DNA of 64,000 nucleotides from Forficula auricularia (taxonomy: Eukaryota; Arthropoda; Insecta; Dermaptera; Forficulidae): contig JALMQS010000089.1 of NCBI GenBank assembly GCA_024734495.1, positions 934,370-998,369 on the forward strand, written 5' to 3'. The notes beneath the pieces were generated by a model. That model did not search any database. It was given only the letters and a program-made list of their open reading frames with translations, and was not told the origin of the DNA. Positions 1 to 11,282 of the stretch are shown here, piece by piece (the first letter of the stretch is position 1; the number at the start of each line of letters is the position of its first letter). A program made the position numbers and the translations under genes.

Positions 1-600
1 TTTGTACTTTTTAGAAGCGTGTTTTTTAGATTTTTTAAAATATAATTTATATAAAATCAACTCTTCTTCTCTGTAATATAAGGATATACCCTCACGTTCA
101 TTTTGGCGACAGAAATAGATTTGAATTTCAGGTGGAAAAAATCAGGATATTATCTTCCACTTAATTCAAGTTGTTATGGATGGTATTTATTAAATGTTAG
201 AAGGGTTTTATTCAACTCCATTTATGTCAGAATTCAGTAAAAGATCAATCCCGTGATTTTCCCCAATTAATCTGACATTTTAATGATAATTTCTTTACAT
301 ATCTGAAGGACTGTTGTTCTCTCGGGAATCTGAATCCAAGTCCTGATAATTTTTTGACACTATTCCCAAGGACACTACAGCCCTTCTGGTATGTAAACAA
401 AATTAACTATAACGTCTTAAATTAAACATATATATGAATTTGAACTTATTTTATTAATTTTTTATACAAAATACAGGGATATATGGTAAATATTATTTTA
501 AGAAAATGATAATATATTTCAAGATCTTCCAAAATATTTATATTTTAAGTAGAAAAGAGTATTAAAGAATTCAAAGAAGTATTTTTGTAGTAGTTACAGT
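1..600. other. No gene seen; AT-rich, one repeat end
   Basis: I see no coding segment here. Bases 1-29 are an exact inverted match to 42507..42535, so the window opens inside a dispersed repeat. The rest is AT-rich and matches nothing else I recognise. Confidence 0.5.
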
Positions 601-604
601 TTTT

Positions 605-750
605 AAAAGGAGTGTGATAAAATGTGCCACTGAGGAAGTCAAAATAAATTGACGAAACGCCTGGCCCATTTAATAAAAAAACTCTGTGTTTTTAATTTTT
701 TCTAATTCCATACTATTCCTGATACAAATTTACAATGGATACGAATGATG
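605..750 (+). mobile_element. Penelope-like terminal fragment
   Basis: This fragment is closely related to 9415..9560 (inverted) and 9628..9690 (direct). All three share the run GGCCCATTTAA, then TTTTTAATTT, then ACTATTCCTG. It contains a hammerhead core, which is typical of the terminal repeats (pseudo-LTRs) of Penelope-like elements. No RT coding sequence is attached. Confidence 0.6.
621..672 (+). ncRNA. Hammerhead ribozyme motif HHR1
   Basis: The core CTGAGGA (630-636, fitting CTGANGA) is followed by stem II GTCAA/TTGAC and then GAAAC (654-658). Stem I pairs GCCA before the core with TGGC after it, and outside that AATG with CATT. Stem III is minimal (GAAACGCC). The usual GTC cleavage triplet is GCC here, so this copy may be inactive. 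The sister copy at 9481..9540 has GTC. Confidence 0.6.
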
Positions 751-880
751 CAACATTTTATAAATTATTTTCTTTCTCTTGTAAATAGTCAAAATTTCAA
801 ACTCATATATTGATGCTAAAAAATGTAACATGAAAATACTATATAAGTAATTATAATAAGTATATTATAAAAGATTAATA

Positions 881-1630
881 AATAAATTGACACGTTTTGA
901 TGTGGCCATCCACTTGACTTTACCATACACTTCTGGTTGAGTTTAGTACAAGGGCCTAAATTTTAACTTTTTGACCCTATAACCCCTCCCCCCCTCCCAT
1001 TTTGGGCGATTAGTTTTTGCATTTTTAGTCTTCTGGTAGCTCACTGATTATGTATACAAAATTTGGTTGAATTTGGTCCAAGGGCCTAGATTTTTATTTT
1101 TTGACCCCCCTCCCTAGTTTTGGCGCCAGAAAAAAATTAATTTGGTTATTAAAGATTCATTTTATAGTATATTTCATTTTTCTTGTTTTTTTAGTTTGAA
1201 AATATTATAATTTTAAATTTTAACACCCCCTCCCCCTTTAATTTTTGGTTGATATGCACCAAAAATCTAATCAGCTACTAATCTCAATGCATAAAAACTA
1301 CGTATGAAATTTGGTTTTGATAATCTTACTAGTTTTTGAGCTAGCTCGTCCACCAAATTTGGTAATGCACAGACTAACAGATTAACAGAATATCAACCTA
1401 ACAGACATTTTGATAAAACAGTTATTATCTCGAAAATTAAAGTTTTTCGATGTTCACTTATTAAGGTTTTTTTGTAGATTGAAATGCCATGGTTTCGCCC
1501 AATTTTTTTAATCAAAATAGTTTCAACCGTTTTTGAGATTTTTCGAAAAAAAGAAGCAAAAAACCCCACTTTTTTCATGCACGATATTACTTATACTACT
1601 TGACCATACCATGTATGGTAAAGTAAAAAT
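881..1630 (-). repeat. Family R1 repeat, copy 1
   Basis: This is an inverted copy of a ~0.7 kb repeat. The 5' end carries the imperfect palindrome ACTTTACCATACAGGGTATG, and the 3' end carries GGATGGCCACATCAGAACAC. The inside has poly-C/G runs and copies of a ~110 bp module. Other copies start at 10558, 13143, 18040 (-), 20287 and 51090. A ~60-codon open frame recurs in most copies but looks like a by-product of sequence identity. The class is unknown, possibly a non-autonomous DNA element. Confidence 0.7.
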
Positions 1631-2387
1631 AATGATAAAAAAATTAATTTACCTCCATTATAAAACTATCGATATTTTGGTATTTTACCTTTAGTTAATT
1701 TTAATTTGAGTAATTCTAAACCAAAAATAAAAATATTCAGAAATGAAGTGTTCACTAAAAAATATTTAATTAAATTTTGATAATTTTATTAGAATTTAAA
1801 ATGTCATTAAATTGATATTAAATTTTATCACATAGAGAAAAATTGTAAATTGACTATTTATATGGTAATTGTCAATTAAGTGTGTCTTTAAAAAAATGAT
1901 ATTTAAAATTTATTAACTATTAAACATTCAATTAAATATTGATAAAGAATAGATAAAATGATCATATTAAATATTAAACGCAAAATTTTTGCATCACACA
2001 TTGATAAATTTAGTCAGCTATAAAATTCGATATTTTATAGGTACATAGGTACTAAAACGTGAAATTAATAAAATAAATAAATAAGTGTCATGAGAGAGCT
2101 GTGAAATGCATCATTAGTTTGAAAATAAGCTTTGAAATATTATTTTTCTTTCAAAAGGTATTGGGCTATTTATTGGTCAATGTACCTATAATAATATTGA
2201 TTTAAAGGATCTTTTTATATTCTCATATTTTTTACAATAATTTTTCAAATCTTTAGGGCTTTTTATAATTTATTCACGGAAAATTTATTTTTCAATATTT
2301 TATTTTATTTTACATTACAACATATTATTGAATATTAAAAATTTTAATGTGTAATTACTCTTAATGTTATTAATGTGTATTTTAATC
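1631..2387. other. No feature seen
   Basis: Low-complexity AT-rich sequence with short ATT and AAT runs. I see no open frame, RNA gene or repeat end. Confidence 0.5.
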
Positions 2388-3172
2388 TAATCTTATTAAA
2401 CGAGTAAAAATAGTTTATTTGTTTGTATCTTAGTTCTATTTTGAAAACGGCTCTAACGATTTTGATGAAATTCACGGGTTAGGGGTTTTTTGGGTTGACA
2501 ATTCGATCTGTCACGGTCTCATCTTCGACAAAATTGTTTTTGATGGTTTTTTTCGTAATCAAATTAATTATTCTCGGGTAGAAAAATGGCAATCTTGGGC
2601 TTTTAAAAAAGGTTTCTTTTACTTTTGTACCCAGGCAGACAATGGGTTGGGTTAATTCATTGTTCTCAAAGGTCTTGAAGAAGTATTGTGATTGTGGTTT
2701 TTAACATATTTTGTTCTACCTAAACGTGAGAATTATTAATAAACGTTTTATAATTGTTTTTATAAAGAACAAAAAATAGTCAAGAATTTATTTAAAAATA
2801 TCTTTTGCATAAGCAGGTCTCAATTTTCTGAAAAAATAACACATTTTGATAGGTTTTATTTATTAACAATTGGATGAATAAAAATGAATCATGTGGTTGA
2901 ATCAGAACAGGTGCAGGAGGTGGGGTGCAGTGGTGGGAGGTTTGGTGGGTAGGGAGAGGTTTCGTTGGGGGTGAAGTCGAGCGGGGTGGAGGTGGGGGGC
3001 GGTACAGTGGGCGAATACTATATATATTTGTATTTTTTTTTTAATTTGAAAACGACTCTCAAATAAAAATCGACCTTTTTATCAGAATTTTAAATTAAAA
3101 ATAATATTAAAATAAAGCTTTTAACTGAAGGAAAAAGTTACCGAGCATCGCTCGGTGCCTACAGGTACTCTT
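2388..3172 (+). mobile_element. Chimeric rolling-circle-like element A
   Basis: It starts with the head shared by this family (TCTTATTAAACGAG, then AAAACGGCTCTAACGATTTT and GTCACGGTCTCATCTTCG) and ends with the hairpin ACCGAGC-ATC-GCTCGGT at 3140-3156 plus ACAGGTACT. From about 2570 to 2740 the body instead matches the Helitron head region at 45690..45850 (CCAGGCAGACAATGGG). Bases 2915-3015 are very G-rich. The hairpin near the 3' end suggests a Helitron or Helentron-like non-autonomous element. That class is inferred. Confidence 0.6.
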
Positions 3173-3460
3173 AACTTATGACAACAAATCAAGATTTTGA
3201 AAGGAAATTAAATTAAATTTAATAATAGTCCGGGCAAATTACGATTTTAAAAAGGAAATAATTTCCAGTAAAGATTTTATTGCTGGAATACCTTTATTGG
3301 TACTTCAATATTACTGCCCTAAGTTTTCCCCCAAATCTGTGTTGTCGAAATTTTTCTACGCGCCTCAAAATGAGAAAATTTCGGAGTTTTTTCAGTTTTT
3401 CTTGAATAACTCTAAAACGGCTTATCAAATCAAAAATATATTAATTAGATAAATTAAAGC

Positions 3461-3803
3461 TCTTTAAATTACGCGTAAAATAATAACAATTTCATCTATT
3501 TAGATTAAGTAGAACCGGTACTAGAGCCTGTCAAAAAACATCCCCCGGAATCACTTTTTGAATATCCCTAAATCACATGTACGCTTTGACCATAAAAGAG
3601 AGTACGTTTTCGACAAAGACCACTCTAAATATTTTTAAACAAGATTAAATTTGCTACAATTTAAACAAAGTTTAATCTTAATTGGATAATGGTAACCTGT
3701 GCCGCAATGAGGTTGACGTTTGCAGTTGTGACAGGCTCTAGTACCGGTACTACTTTAACCTAAATAGATGAAATTATTATCATTTTACGTGTAATTTAAA
3801 GAG
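3461..3803. repeat. Inverted repeat element, family R13
   Basis: Two ~75 bp arms (3461-3533 and 3729-3803) are inverted copies, sharing AGAGCCTGTCA / TGACAGGCTCTAG and ATTTCATCTATTTAG. The spacer (3535-3720) is an inverted relative of 15780..15985, including the phrase GTCTTTGTCGAAAACGT. This is a foldback-type non-autonomous DNA element with no coding sequence. Confidence 0.65.
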
Positions 3804-3882
3804 GCCTTTTTGTTTCTCGAAGTAACTCCCCCTTATTAAGGTGGTGTCTTTGGCCATGTCTAACTACCAGTAGAGTCTCTAA

Positions 3883-4956
3883 GGGCCAGTTGTATGTCGG
3901 TTGGTAAACTCCTTTTAAACGGCAAAGGGTAAATGGCTGGGATGGCCAATCAGATGAAAGTGCCTGCCATATCAGATGAGCCATTTACCCTTTGCCTGCC
4001 TAATCGAATGACGTCCTAGACAAACTGAATAAATGGGGCTCTCAAAATTTAGTTAACTTCAATTCAAACAAGACTCAATGTTGTCTAATTTCTAGGCGCG
4101 AAAATAGAGATTTCCCTGATATTCACTTCGATTCGAATACCCTGAAAATGTGTGACAGCCTATCCATGTTGGGCGTCTCTGTCGCATCTGACCTGTCTTG
4201 GAATGAACACATCTCCTCTGTGGCGAAATCTGCAGCAAGGAAGATTGGCTTCTTATTCAGGTCCAAGCAATTTTACAAACCCCCACAACTTCTCACCATC
4301 TACAAGGCCCAAATCCGCCCCTGTCTCGAATACGGCTCTCATCTGTGGAGAGGAGCCTCAAAATATTCTCTTGCTACCCTTGATGCAATTCAGAAACGAG
4401 CCGTCAGGCTAATTGACGATTCTACCCTCACCGACTCCTCGACTCGCTGGCTCATCGAAGAGATGTCTCCGCCCTTTCCCTTTTCTATAGATACTATCAC
4501 GGCAGGTGCTCTGATGAGATAAAATCAATAATTCCCCCCAAAGCATGCTTTGCACGCAGCACACGTTTTGCCGACTCCCAACACTCTTTCGCGGTCAAAT
4601 TGGAAAAGTGCCGGACCACTTCATTCGCGAATTCATATATCCCCATGACTTCAAGGAACTGGAACTCTCTCCCAGCCTCTATCTTTCCCAGCACCTATGA
4701 TCTTCAAACCTTCAAAACCAGGGTGCATAGACACCTACGTCTACACCCTCTCACTTAAACAACTTTCCCTTCTCTTCGGTAATGCAAGGGTCTTTCGAGA
4801 TCCATAGGGGCTACATCTTTACTGGTGCACCCTTCTTGCATTCGATTGCTTTTAAAAAAAAAAAAAAAAAAGTCACTTTCATCTGATTGGCCATCCCAGC
4901 CATTTACCCTTTGCCAACGTTTAAAAAGAGTTCACCAACCGACATACAACTGGCCC
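3883..4956. mobile_element. TIR element (MITE) split by a LINE tail
   Basis: The inverted arms GGGCCAGTTGTATGTCGGTT (from 3883) and its complement (ending 4956) are flanked by TAA on both sides (3880-3882 and 4957-4959). That fits a 3-bp TWA target duplication of PIF/Harbinger type. The arms also share GGGTAAATGGCTGGGATGGC. The ~0.9 kb between them is a LINE fragment, so the original element was short. Confidence 0.7.
3998..4872 (+). pseudogene. 5'-truncated non-LTR retrotransposon tail (RT C-terminus)
   Basis: The remnant encodes the thumb and C-terminal tail of a LINE reverse transcriptase. Readable blocks are DKLNKWGSQNLVNFNSNKTQ (from ~4008), LGVSVASDLSWNEHI (~4169), RPCLEYGSHLWRG (~4316) and, after a frameshift near 4440, FANSYIPMTSRNWNSLP (~4622) down to a stop near 4758. 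These are the usual motifs downstream of the RT palm in Jockey/CR1-like LINEs. A ~110 bp 3' UTR and a poly(A) run (4855-4872) mark a retrocopy end. It was inserted into a MITE and is dead because of truncation and frameshift. The clade is not certain. Confidence 0.8.
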
Positions 4957-4959
4957 TAA

Positions 4960-5080
4960 GGGCCGGTTGTATCTCGGTTGGTAAAATCCTCAAATTCACC
5001 TTGTGCCCGAAGGTGAATTCTAAGGATTTACCCTTTGTCAACGTTTAAAAAGAGTTTACCAACCGACATACAACTGGCCC
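4960..5080. mobile_element. 121-bp MITE of the same family
   Basis: A short, nearly complete copy with arms GGGCCGGTTGTATCTCGGTT and ACCGACATACAACTGGCCC around a CCTTGTGCCCGAAGGTG hairpin. It sits directly next to the larger copy, sharing the TAA at 4957-4959. The right-hand TAA is not preserved. Confidence 0.75.
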
Positions 5081-5640
5081 GGACAAGTGACAAAGAAAAA
5101 CTGGTTTATTTTATTATATCATTTTTTCCAAGGATGTTATTTTCTAGCTGACCATTAAAATAGATGCCACTTTAATAAGAATCAACCAGGATACTCACAC
5201 GGTACTCTTGAAAGTTAAAAGTAAACTAGACACCCGGATCACAGAGAGTGCTCTATGTCCTTCAATATAATAAATTTAATTAAAAGATTGATTAATGGAT
5301 AGATAGTGGGATTCAATTTTTTGAAATTTCTACAAATCGTTATAAGTATAAAATCAATTTATTTACTATAATTTTACAAAATTTAGTTTTACCAAATTAG
5401 TATAAGATTCTAATCGATTAATTAATCTATTAATTGAAGTATGTAATATAATAAAAAAATGCTTAAATGGACATGTAGTAATTATTATATAGCTATTAAT
5501 ATAGAGATAGTGTGGATTCCTATTAATAATTACTGACACTTTTGATTTTCATTTCGACACTTTTAAATTGCTGAATAGATAATTGACATTTTCAAAATTT
5601 TAATTATTAGATCCCCTCCAGTTAAACTGAATCTACCTTG
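5081..5640. other. No feature seen
   Basis: AT-rich spacer between the MITE pair and the Penelope element. I find no open frame or repeat end. Confidence 0.5.
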
Positions 5641-5842
5641 GACTAATAACTAAATCAGTTAGCCTACAGATTTGTAGATGACAACCAGGCATTCAGATTC
5701 TGAGACGACCACGAACTCAAGAGAAGAAAGAAATCACATCTAAAAAATTAATTCTTACATGATGAGGGTCTTTGCCTGATATTAAGGGTCCTTAAATTTA
5801 TTCTATATATATATAATTAAAAATGCTATGATGAGAAATTGA

Positions 5843-7348
5843 TTGAGGAACGACTTTATAATACACTGAGGCCCAAAAATTCGAACATGGCTAGAGATAT
5901 ATGGATTAATAAAAACCCACAAAGGGGTTTGCTCTGACCATCCATACCGTCCTGTTGTCTCCACTATTAATTATTGCGGATTCCAAATTATCTAGATACC
6001 TGGCTGACATCCTTAAAAATATTACCATCGTTGATGAATTCAAAGTATTAAATGCTAGAATGCTAAGGATAAATTAGGGGATATTGTTAGTCCGAGTGAT
6101 CATGTTTTTGATATCTTTTGATGTCCAAAGCTTATTCACTTCGATTCCTCTTGACCTTTTCATGTCCTGCGTGGATGAGTATTGGAATGACATAAGTGTG
6201 CATACCACATTTAGCCTTGAAAGGTTTAAGGAGGCCCTGGGTTTTTGTCTGTATTCTAATTATTTTTCATTTGGGGGGAGGATTTATTTGCAGTTGAAAG
6301 GTTTGCCTATGGGTGGATCTCTCAGCCCTATAGCAGCCGAAATCGTGATCAGAAAATTTTATTATACCACCGTGAAACCTCTCAATTTATTGATCTATTT
6401 ACAATATGTAGATGATTCGATTGCGATTGTCCCTCATAATCAAATGGATATGATATTGGAGAAATTCAATGCTTTCCATCCAGATTTGAGTTTTACGTAT
6501 GAAATAGAAATTAATGGCCAAATATCGTTCCTTGATCTTTTGATAATCAAAAATCCCAGTGGTTCTCTATCATTTGACCTGTATGTGAAGCCATCTGACA
6601 GTGGACGTTTCATCAATTACTTCTCGCAGTCTCCCTTTGTATATAAAATGAACACCTTATATTATTTTTTGAGAAGGATTTATTCGCTTTGTGATGACGT
6701 CTACGTTGCGAGGAATGTTGATGATTTTAGGATGGTGGCTTCCTCGAACTCTTATCCATTGCGGGTCATTAATTCTGTAATTAAAAATTTTCGTCGAAGA
6801 AGGGAGAAGCAGCTTATTGCTCCTACCCCATCTGTACCCCCTCTCAGGGATGGACCATTTTCTCTCTCACCTATATGCCAGGGTTGTCCGAAAAAATTCA
6901 AAAAATATTTAAGAACTATAATGTACGCACGGCCTTGGCATCAACTGGTAATATGTCCTTTTTATTTAATAACAAGGATGTAGTTCCACCCCACGAACAA
7001 CATAATGTGATTTACTTAATTAAGTGCCGCGATTGCCCGAAACCTACAAGTGTTTATGTGGGTCAAACATCTCGCATTTTTTCTTTGCGGAAAAGAGAGC
7101 ATGAATTAAGTGTAATAAATAAAAAAGCTTCGACAGCCCTGAGCACACACCATATCGACACCTCCCATGGATTTGAGTTTGATGATGCTGTCATCTTGAT
7201 GAGATTGGGGAACAATTATAAGCGTATGCTGGCCGAAAAATGCTTTATTAAGACATATGGGCAAAGGGCTCTTAATTTTCAAACTGATTGCATTGGGCTT
7301 AGCAATGCTTACTTGTCAATATTGACAAATACTGATGCCCAGGTATAA
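5843..7348 (+). pseudogene. PLE reverse transcriptase / GIY-YIG protein, frameshifted
   Basis: In active elements this protein reverse-transcribes the element RNA and nicks the target. Fragments before 6084 keep RPVVSTINYCG and SRYLADILKN in alternating frames. The long frame 6084..6983 holds RT motif A SFDVQSLFTSIP (catalytic Asp codon at 6120), motif B GLPMGGSLSP (~6299-6328) and motif C YVDD (6405-6416). A frameshift near 6885 moves the endonuclease to another frame. That frame reads VIYLIKC and VYVGQT (GIY-YIG core), CRDC plus THHIDTSH (the CCHH finger typical of the family) and a Glu in LAEKCF, ending at the stop at 7348. At least three frameshifts and stops make it non-functional. Confidence 0.88.
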
Positions 7349-7821
7349 TAAACATTGAGAAAGGGGCGAAAGAATTTTAAAAAAGGTAGAGAAGGAAAAA
7401 AAAATTTATTTTTTATTTTTATTTTTTTTATTTTTATATATTGTCATTTTGAATTCGAATTTTTGTTATTCTTAATGTTTGTTAATTATTTTGAGAAATC
7501 TTTTAATTAAGAGATGTTTGTGAGGGGTCAGTGATCCTAATTAGATCAATGTCCTCATAATTATTATTTGCTATATTTGTACTTGAGACGTTGCGCATAT
7601 CAAGTGAGAGTACACCAAGATTTATGTACCATTTTGTAATTCATATAATTTTGTATATATTATGATAAAATCCACAACAACTCTGCCTGCGGACAATTTA
7701 TTTATAAAATTAATTGTGTCGCTAATACTGTAAGATATATGTTTGTAATTAACAAGTTTGGATTTTTTTGTAAAAATTTTTTATTGTAATTTTACATGTG
7801 TGCTCTATCGCTTTTTTCAGC

Positions 7822-7878
7822 TCTTAGGAACTGATGATGGCATTATTTAATTAAAGCCGAAACGTTTTCTATAATTGG
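7822..7878 (+). ncRNA. Hammerhead ribozyme motif HHR3 (PLE 3' region)
   Basis: CTGATGA (7831-7837) is followed by stem II GGC/GCC closing an A/T loop, then GAAAC (7859-7863) and a GTT triplet. Stem I pairs GGAA before the core with TTCT after the cleavage site. Stem III is minimal, as in the dimer-acting ribozymes of Penelope elements. Stem II is short and has one unpaired T, so activity is uncertain. Confidence 0.6.
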
Positions 7879-8147
7879 GAGTTTTTATTCAGCAGAGGCT
7901 ACCCATTGGCTGAATCCCTCTCCATTACTTAATTATATATATATTTAATTTATTTGAGTATAATTTCGAAGGTTTGATATTCATCATTCATCATCAGTCT
8001 GTTTAATTAAACTAGTTTATCTATTATTTCTCATGGGTACGAATGACCGATTAGATTTAGGTAAATTCGTTTTGACATTGCTTCATCACTGAAGATGAGT
8101 AAAGTACGAGTAGTGAAGTAGTGCCTACTTTAAACATATATTTGAAT

Positions 8148-8823
8148 AATTAGTATCTGGAACACCGAGCGAATCTAAAAACGATATATTAATATTATTT
8201 ATCATTTTAAATTCAGGTAAAAAGGTCGCGTTTTATTAGCAGCCAATATAAAATAAAACTTAATTTATATTTTTACTAACGTTTACACCCGCTATGGCCA
8301 TCATCAAGACATATTATCTCTGGCCACAAAATTTTGAATGTAATTTCTATTAAAAATAATATTAATATACACGGAGGTTCTTTCGTTGACCATTTTGAAT
8401 CCTGAAGAAGGAGATACGATCCTTCGAATTGTCTGATTTTTTTAAGAGAATGAAATTGATATTCTAATAAATTATTTTATAGAATAATAATACCTTTAAA
8501 TAATTAAATTGGAAAATTCTAATATATAATAATATTTGTAATGATCTATAAGTGGAATTTAAAATAAAAAACTAATTAATTTTCTTAAAAAAAATTGAAA
8601 AAAATGTAATTATAAATTTTTACTCAAACAACCACTAGTGAATATTTATTTTAATTAACAAAAAACAATCAAAAACAACTTAGCCGAAGATGAAACCGTG
8701 ACAGATCGAATTGTCAACCCAAAAACCCCCTAACCCGTGAATTTCATCCAAAACGTTATAGCCGTTTTCGAGAAACCGATTTTATATACAAGAATTGCTC
8801 GTTTAATATAATAAGAATAAGAT
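8148..8823 (-). mobile_element. Rolling-circle-like element B
   Basis: Read on the - strand, it starts with TTATATTAAACGAGC and TTGTATATAAAATCGG, continues through the head block (TTTTCGAGAAACCG complement, GTCACGGTTTCATCTTCGG) and ends at a decayed hairpin (CGCTCGGTGTTCCAGATACT). The inner part (8280-8430) carries the phrase TGATGATGGCCATAG and a CTGAAGAAGG block also found in element F at 38533..39193. Confidence 0.6.
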
Positions 8824-9414
8824 AAATTTATAAAAGATGAGTGAGTGATTTGATCTATATCAATAATACAAGGGGGTTGAAAAAAGAAAATACATATTAA
8901 GTTTTAATAAAATAAAAACAATAAAATTTCAAATCCATGGTATTCTTATTTCTAAATTCTTTCTTCATAACAAAACTACGTTTTTTTATAATACATCTAA
9001 AAATTAATCTTACTCAATATGACTTTCGTTTCTCTAAATAGTCTATTTTAGTCCAAGAGCTGGTGACACATTTTTGAGTACGGATTTGACCCAACTAGAA
9101 ATAATGCGTAATAGTACCGTCTATGATAGTTGTACAAGGAATGGCCAGTCTGGCTGGTCTAAGCAGGTGGACCAGGTACTGCGCATGGTGTGAGTGCGGT
9201 AAAAAATACATATGTGTTAAAAAATATTCTTGACCCACAATGAAATTGTAAAAATTATAATTTATAGTCAATTATAAACATAATATATTCACCCCAGACC
9301 ATTTGAGTGGTGGGACGTGGAACCAGACCACCCAAAGTGTATTTTTACAACATGCAAAAAAATAGCATCATGCAATTTGAAAATAGTAAAAAAATCAATA
9401 ATAATGTTACTTTA
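8824..9414. other. No feature seen
   Basis: I find no gene or clear repeat end. 9060-9330 is less AT-rich (GGCCAGTCTGGCTGGTC) but has no long open frame and no match elsewhere in the window. Confidence 0.4.
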
Positions 9415-9690
9415 TTCGTATCCATAGTAAATTGATAACAGGAATAGTAGGGATTGAATAAATTAAAAACATAGAGCATTTTTTAAATGGGCCAGACGTT
9501 TCGACAATTTATTTTGACTTCTTCAGTGTCTCATTTTATCACTCTTTGTCAAAAAACAATTTAAGTATTAAAAAAAACTTTATTAATCTTTCTTTAACAT
9601 ATTCTTGCCTCACAGTAATAAACAATCTTGGAAACGTCTGGCCCATTTAAAAAAGCTCTATGTTTTTAATTTTATCCTAATATTCCTGTT
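9415..9690. mobile_element. Pair of Penelope-like ends in inverted orientation
   Basis: 9415-9560 is an inverted copy of 605..750 with a hammerhead core. 9628-9690 repeats the same end in direct orientation but lacks the core. The shared blocks are GAAACGTCTGGCCCATTTAA and CTATGTTTTTAATTT. Head-to-head ends are common for Penelope-like elements. No coding part remains. Confidence 0.6.
9481..9540 (-). ncRNA. Hammerhead ribozyme motif HHR2
   Basis: On the - strand: CTGAAGA, stem II GTCAA/TTGTC (one mismatch), GAAAC and the preferred GTC triplet. Stem I pairs AATG with CATT plus CA with TG. It is the sister of HHR1, so the two copies can be compared for compensatory change. Confidence 0.6.
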
Positions 9691-9819
9691 ATCAATAATA
9701 ATAATTTAAAATTTGTTTACTCCGAAATAGTACTTACAGAGGCTATAATTATTATTATATAACAACATTTGGGAAAATGTTACAAATAAATGATCTTTTC
9801 ACTTTTTAATTATTTTCAG

Positions 9820-10125
9820 CTGACCACATTGGTGACAGCTTGCTCCGCGTCGCCTATTTCTGTACCCACGGGCAAATTGACTCCAATTACTCCGTTCAAG
9901 CCGAGTTCTCCAAGACCAGTCCCGGTAGCCGAGAGAAGAGCTCCAGCCCCTGTCTGGGAAGAAGTAGAAGAAGGATCCACACAAACTCCGTTCTACAAAA
10001 AGTACTATCCATATGTGCCACTATACAGGAAACCTGATACTCAAGAGTACTATATCAAATACACTGTGTACAGGCGAATGAAGCCTTCTCAATATTACAA
10101 CTACAGAAGCAATCCATTAAAATAC
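9820..10125 (+). CDS. Host gene exon: Pro/Tyr-rich putative secreted protein (5' part)
   Basis: This 102-codon exon lies between an acceptor (TTAATTATTTTCAG, ending 9819) and a donor (GTGAGT at 10126), with phase 0 at both ends. It opens with a hydrophobic stretch LTTLVTACSA, which looks like the end of a signal peptide. A Pro-rich segment follows (10 Pro in residues 12-44), then a short acidic patch, then a Tyr-rich tail (13 Tyr in residues 59-102, e.g. KKYYPYVPLY). An in-frame ATG at 9790 would give MIFSLFNYFQ before it, so a start here without an upstream exon is also possible. I do not recognise the family. The composition suggests a secreted or cuticle-type protein, which is inference. 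It joins exon 53166..53251. Confidence 0.75.
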
Positions 10126-10557
10126 GTGAGTAATTTTTAAAGTTTATTTTATATAACTAAATATCTGAATACATTAAGTGATAAATTAATTATAAATCTG
10201 CATGAAAAAGAAAAAAAATTATATTATGATGAATATTCTTACGAGGGTCTGTTGGAAAATTTTCGCAAAGATGATGTAAAAAGAATAAAAAATCAAAAAA
10301 ACATTCAATTCGAATTATGTTGATATTTTTCAACATAATGCTCTCAAAACCCAGCCTAATGTTTCCCCAGATTCCTCAAAATAAATCCTCATAACATCAG
10401 ACATAAGGCTAAGAGAGCTAAATCATTTGAATACGGGGATGCAGAAGGATAAAGAATCTCAATTTTCTCAATTTTTGCTGAGCATTTGCCCATGAATAAG
10501 CGAGTGGATTTGCGAAGAATAATAAATAGTTGGTACTTGTTTCTTGACCATTCCTCC
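10126..10557. other. Intron start, nothing recognised
   Basis: AT-rich for the first ~100 bases, then (10240-10550) more balanced sequence that may be an old element. The frames are broken and I cannot assign them. Confidence 0.4.
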
Positions 10558-11278
10558 ATTTTTACTTTACCATACAGGGCATGGTCAAGTATTGTAATCG
10601 TGCATGAAAAAAGTGGTTTATTTTCCTTTTTTTTTCAAAATTTCTCAAAAACGGCTGAAACTAATTTAATTAAAAAAATTAAGCGAAACCATGGCATTTC
10701 GCTCTACAAAAAAGCTCTAATAAATGAACATCGAAAAAATTATATTTTTTGAGATAATAACTGTTTTGCCAAAATGTCTGTTAGTTAGTTAGTCTGTCTG
10801 GTTGTTCGTTAGTCTGTGCGTTACCAACTTTTTGTGAACGAGATGGCTCAAAAACTAGTGTGAATATCGAAACCAAATTTCACACGTAGTTTTGGTCCAT
10901 TGAGATTAAGAGCTGATTAGATTTTGGTGCATATCAACCCAAAATTGAGAGGGGTGGAGGGAGGTTAAAAATTACAAATCTAGGCCGTTTGAGCAAACTC
11001 AACCAAATTTTGTATACATAATCAGTGGGACACCAGAAGTCTAAAAATGCAAAAACTAACCGCCCAAAATGAGGGGGGGACATGGAAGTTCAAAAATGAG
11101 AAAATCTTGGCCATTTACCCAAGCTCAAACAAATTTTGTACATCCCATAATCGGTGGGACTCTAGAAGTCTAAAAATGCAAAAACTAACCCCCCTACATG
11201 ATTATAAATAATTTTAGGGGCAGGTTGTAAGGTAAAGTCAAGTGGATGGCCACATCAGAACACGTCAGCTTATTTTTT
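10558..11278 (+). repeat. Family R1 repeat, copy 2
   Basis: A full-length copy from TTTACTTTACCATACAGGG to CACGTCAGCTTATTTT. It has a GTCTGTTAGT-type short repeat near 10770-10820 and two ~110 bp modules (GTATACATAATCAGTGGGAC). Confidence 0.75.
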
Positions 11279-11282
11279 TAAG

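Larger units (their letters stand above)
5640..7925 (+). mobile_element. Penelope-like element (PLE), degraded
   Basis: The order is a damaged RT, a GIY-YIG endonuclease, then a ~580 bp AT-rich 3' region holding a hammerhead motif at 7822..7878. This is the layout of canonical Penelope-like elements. The 5' boundary is not clear, and I see no matching upstream ribozyme copy next to it, so the element is probably 5'-truncated. The 3' limit, near the TATATATATA at about 7935, is also approximate. Confidence 0.8.

Noticed and set aside
10486..10752. A ~60-codon frame recurring in R1 copies (also near 1393, 13127, 18329, 20402, 51193)
   Set aside because: It follows the repeat's nucleotide identity, starts at different points, is often cut by indels and has no protein motif. 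A conserved peptide is not needed to explain it.
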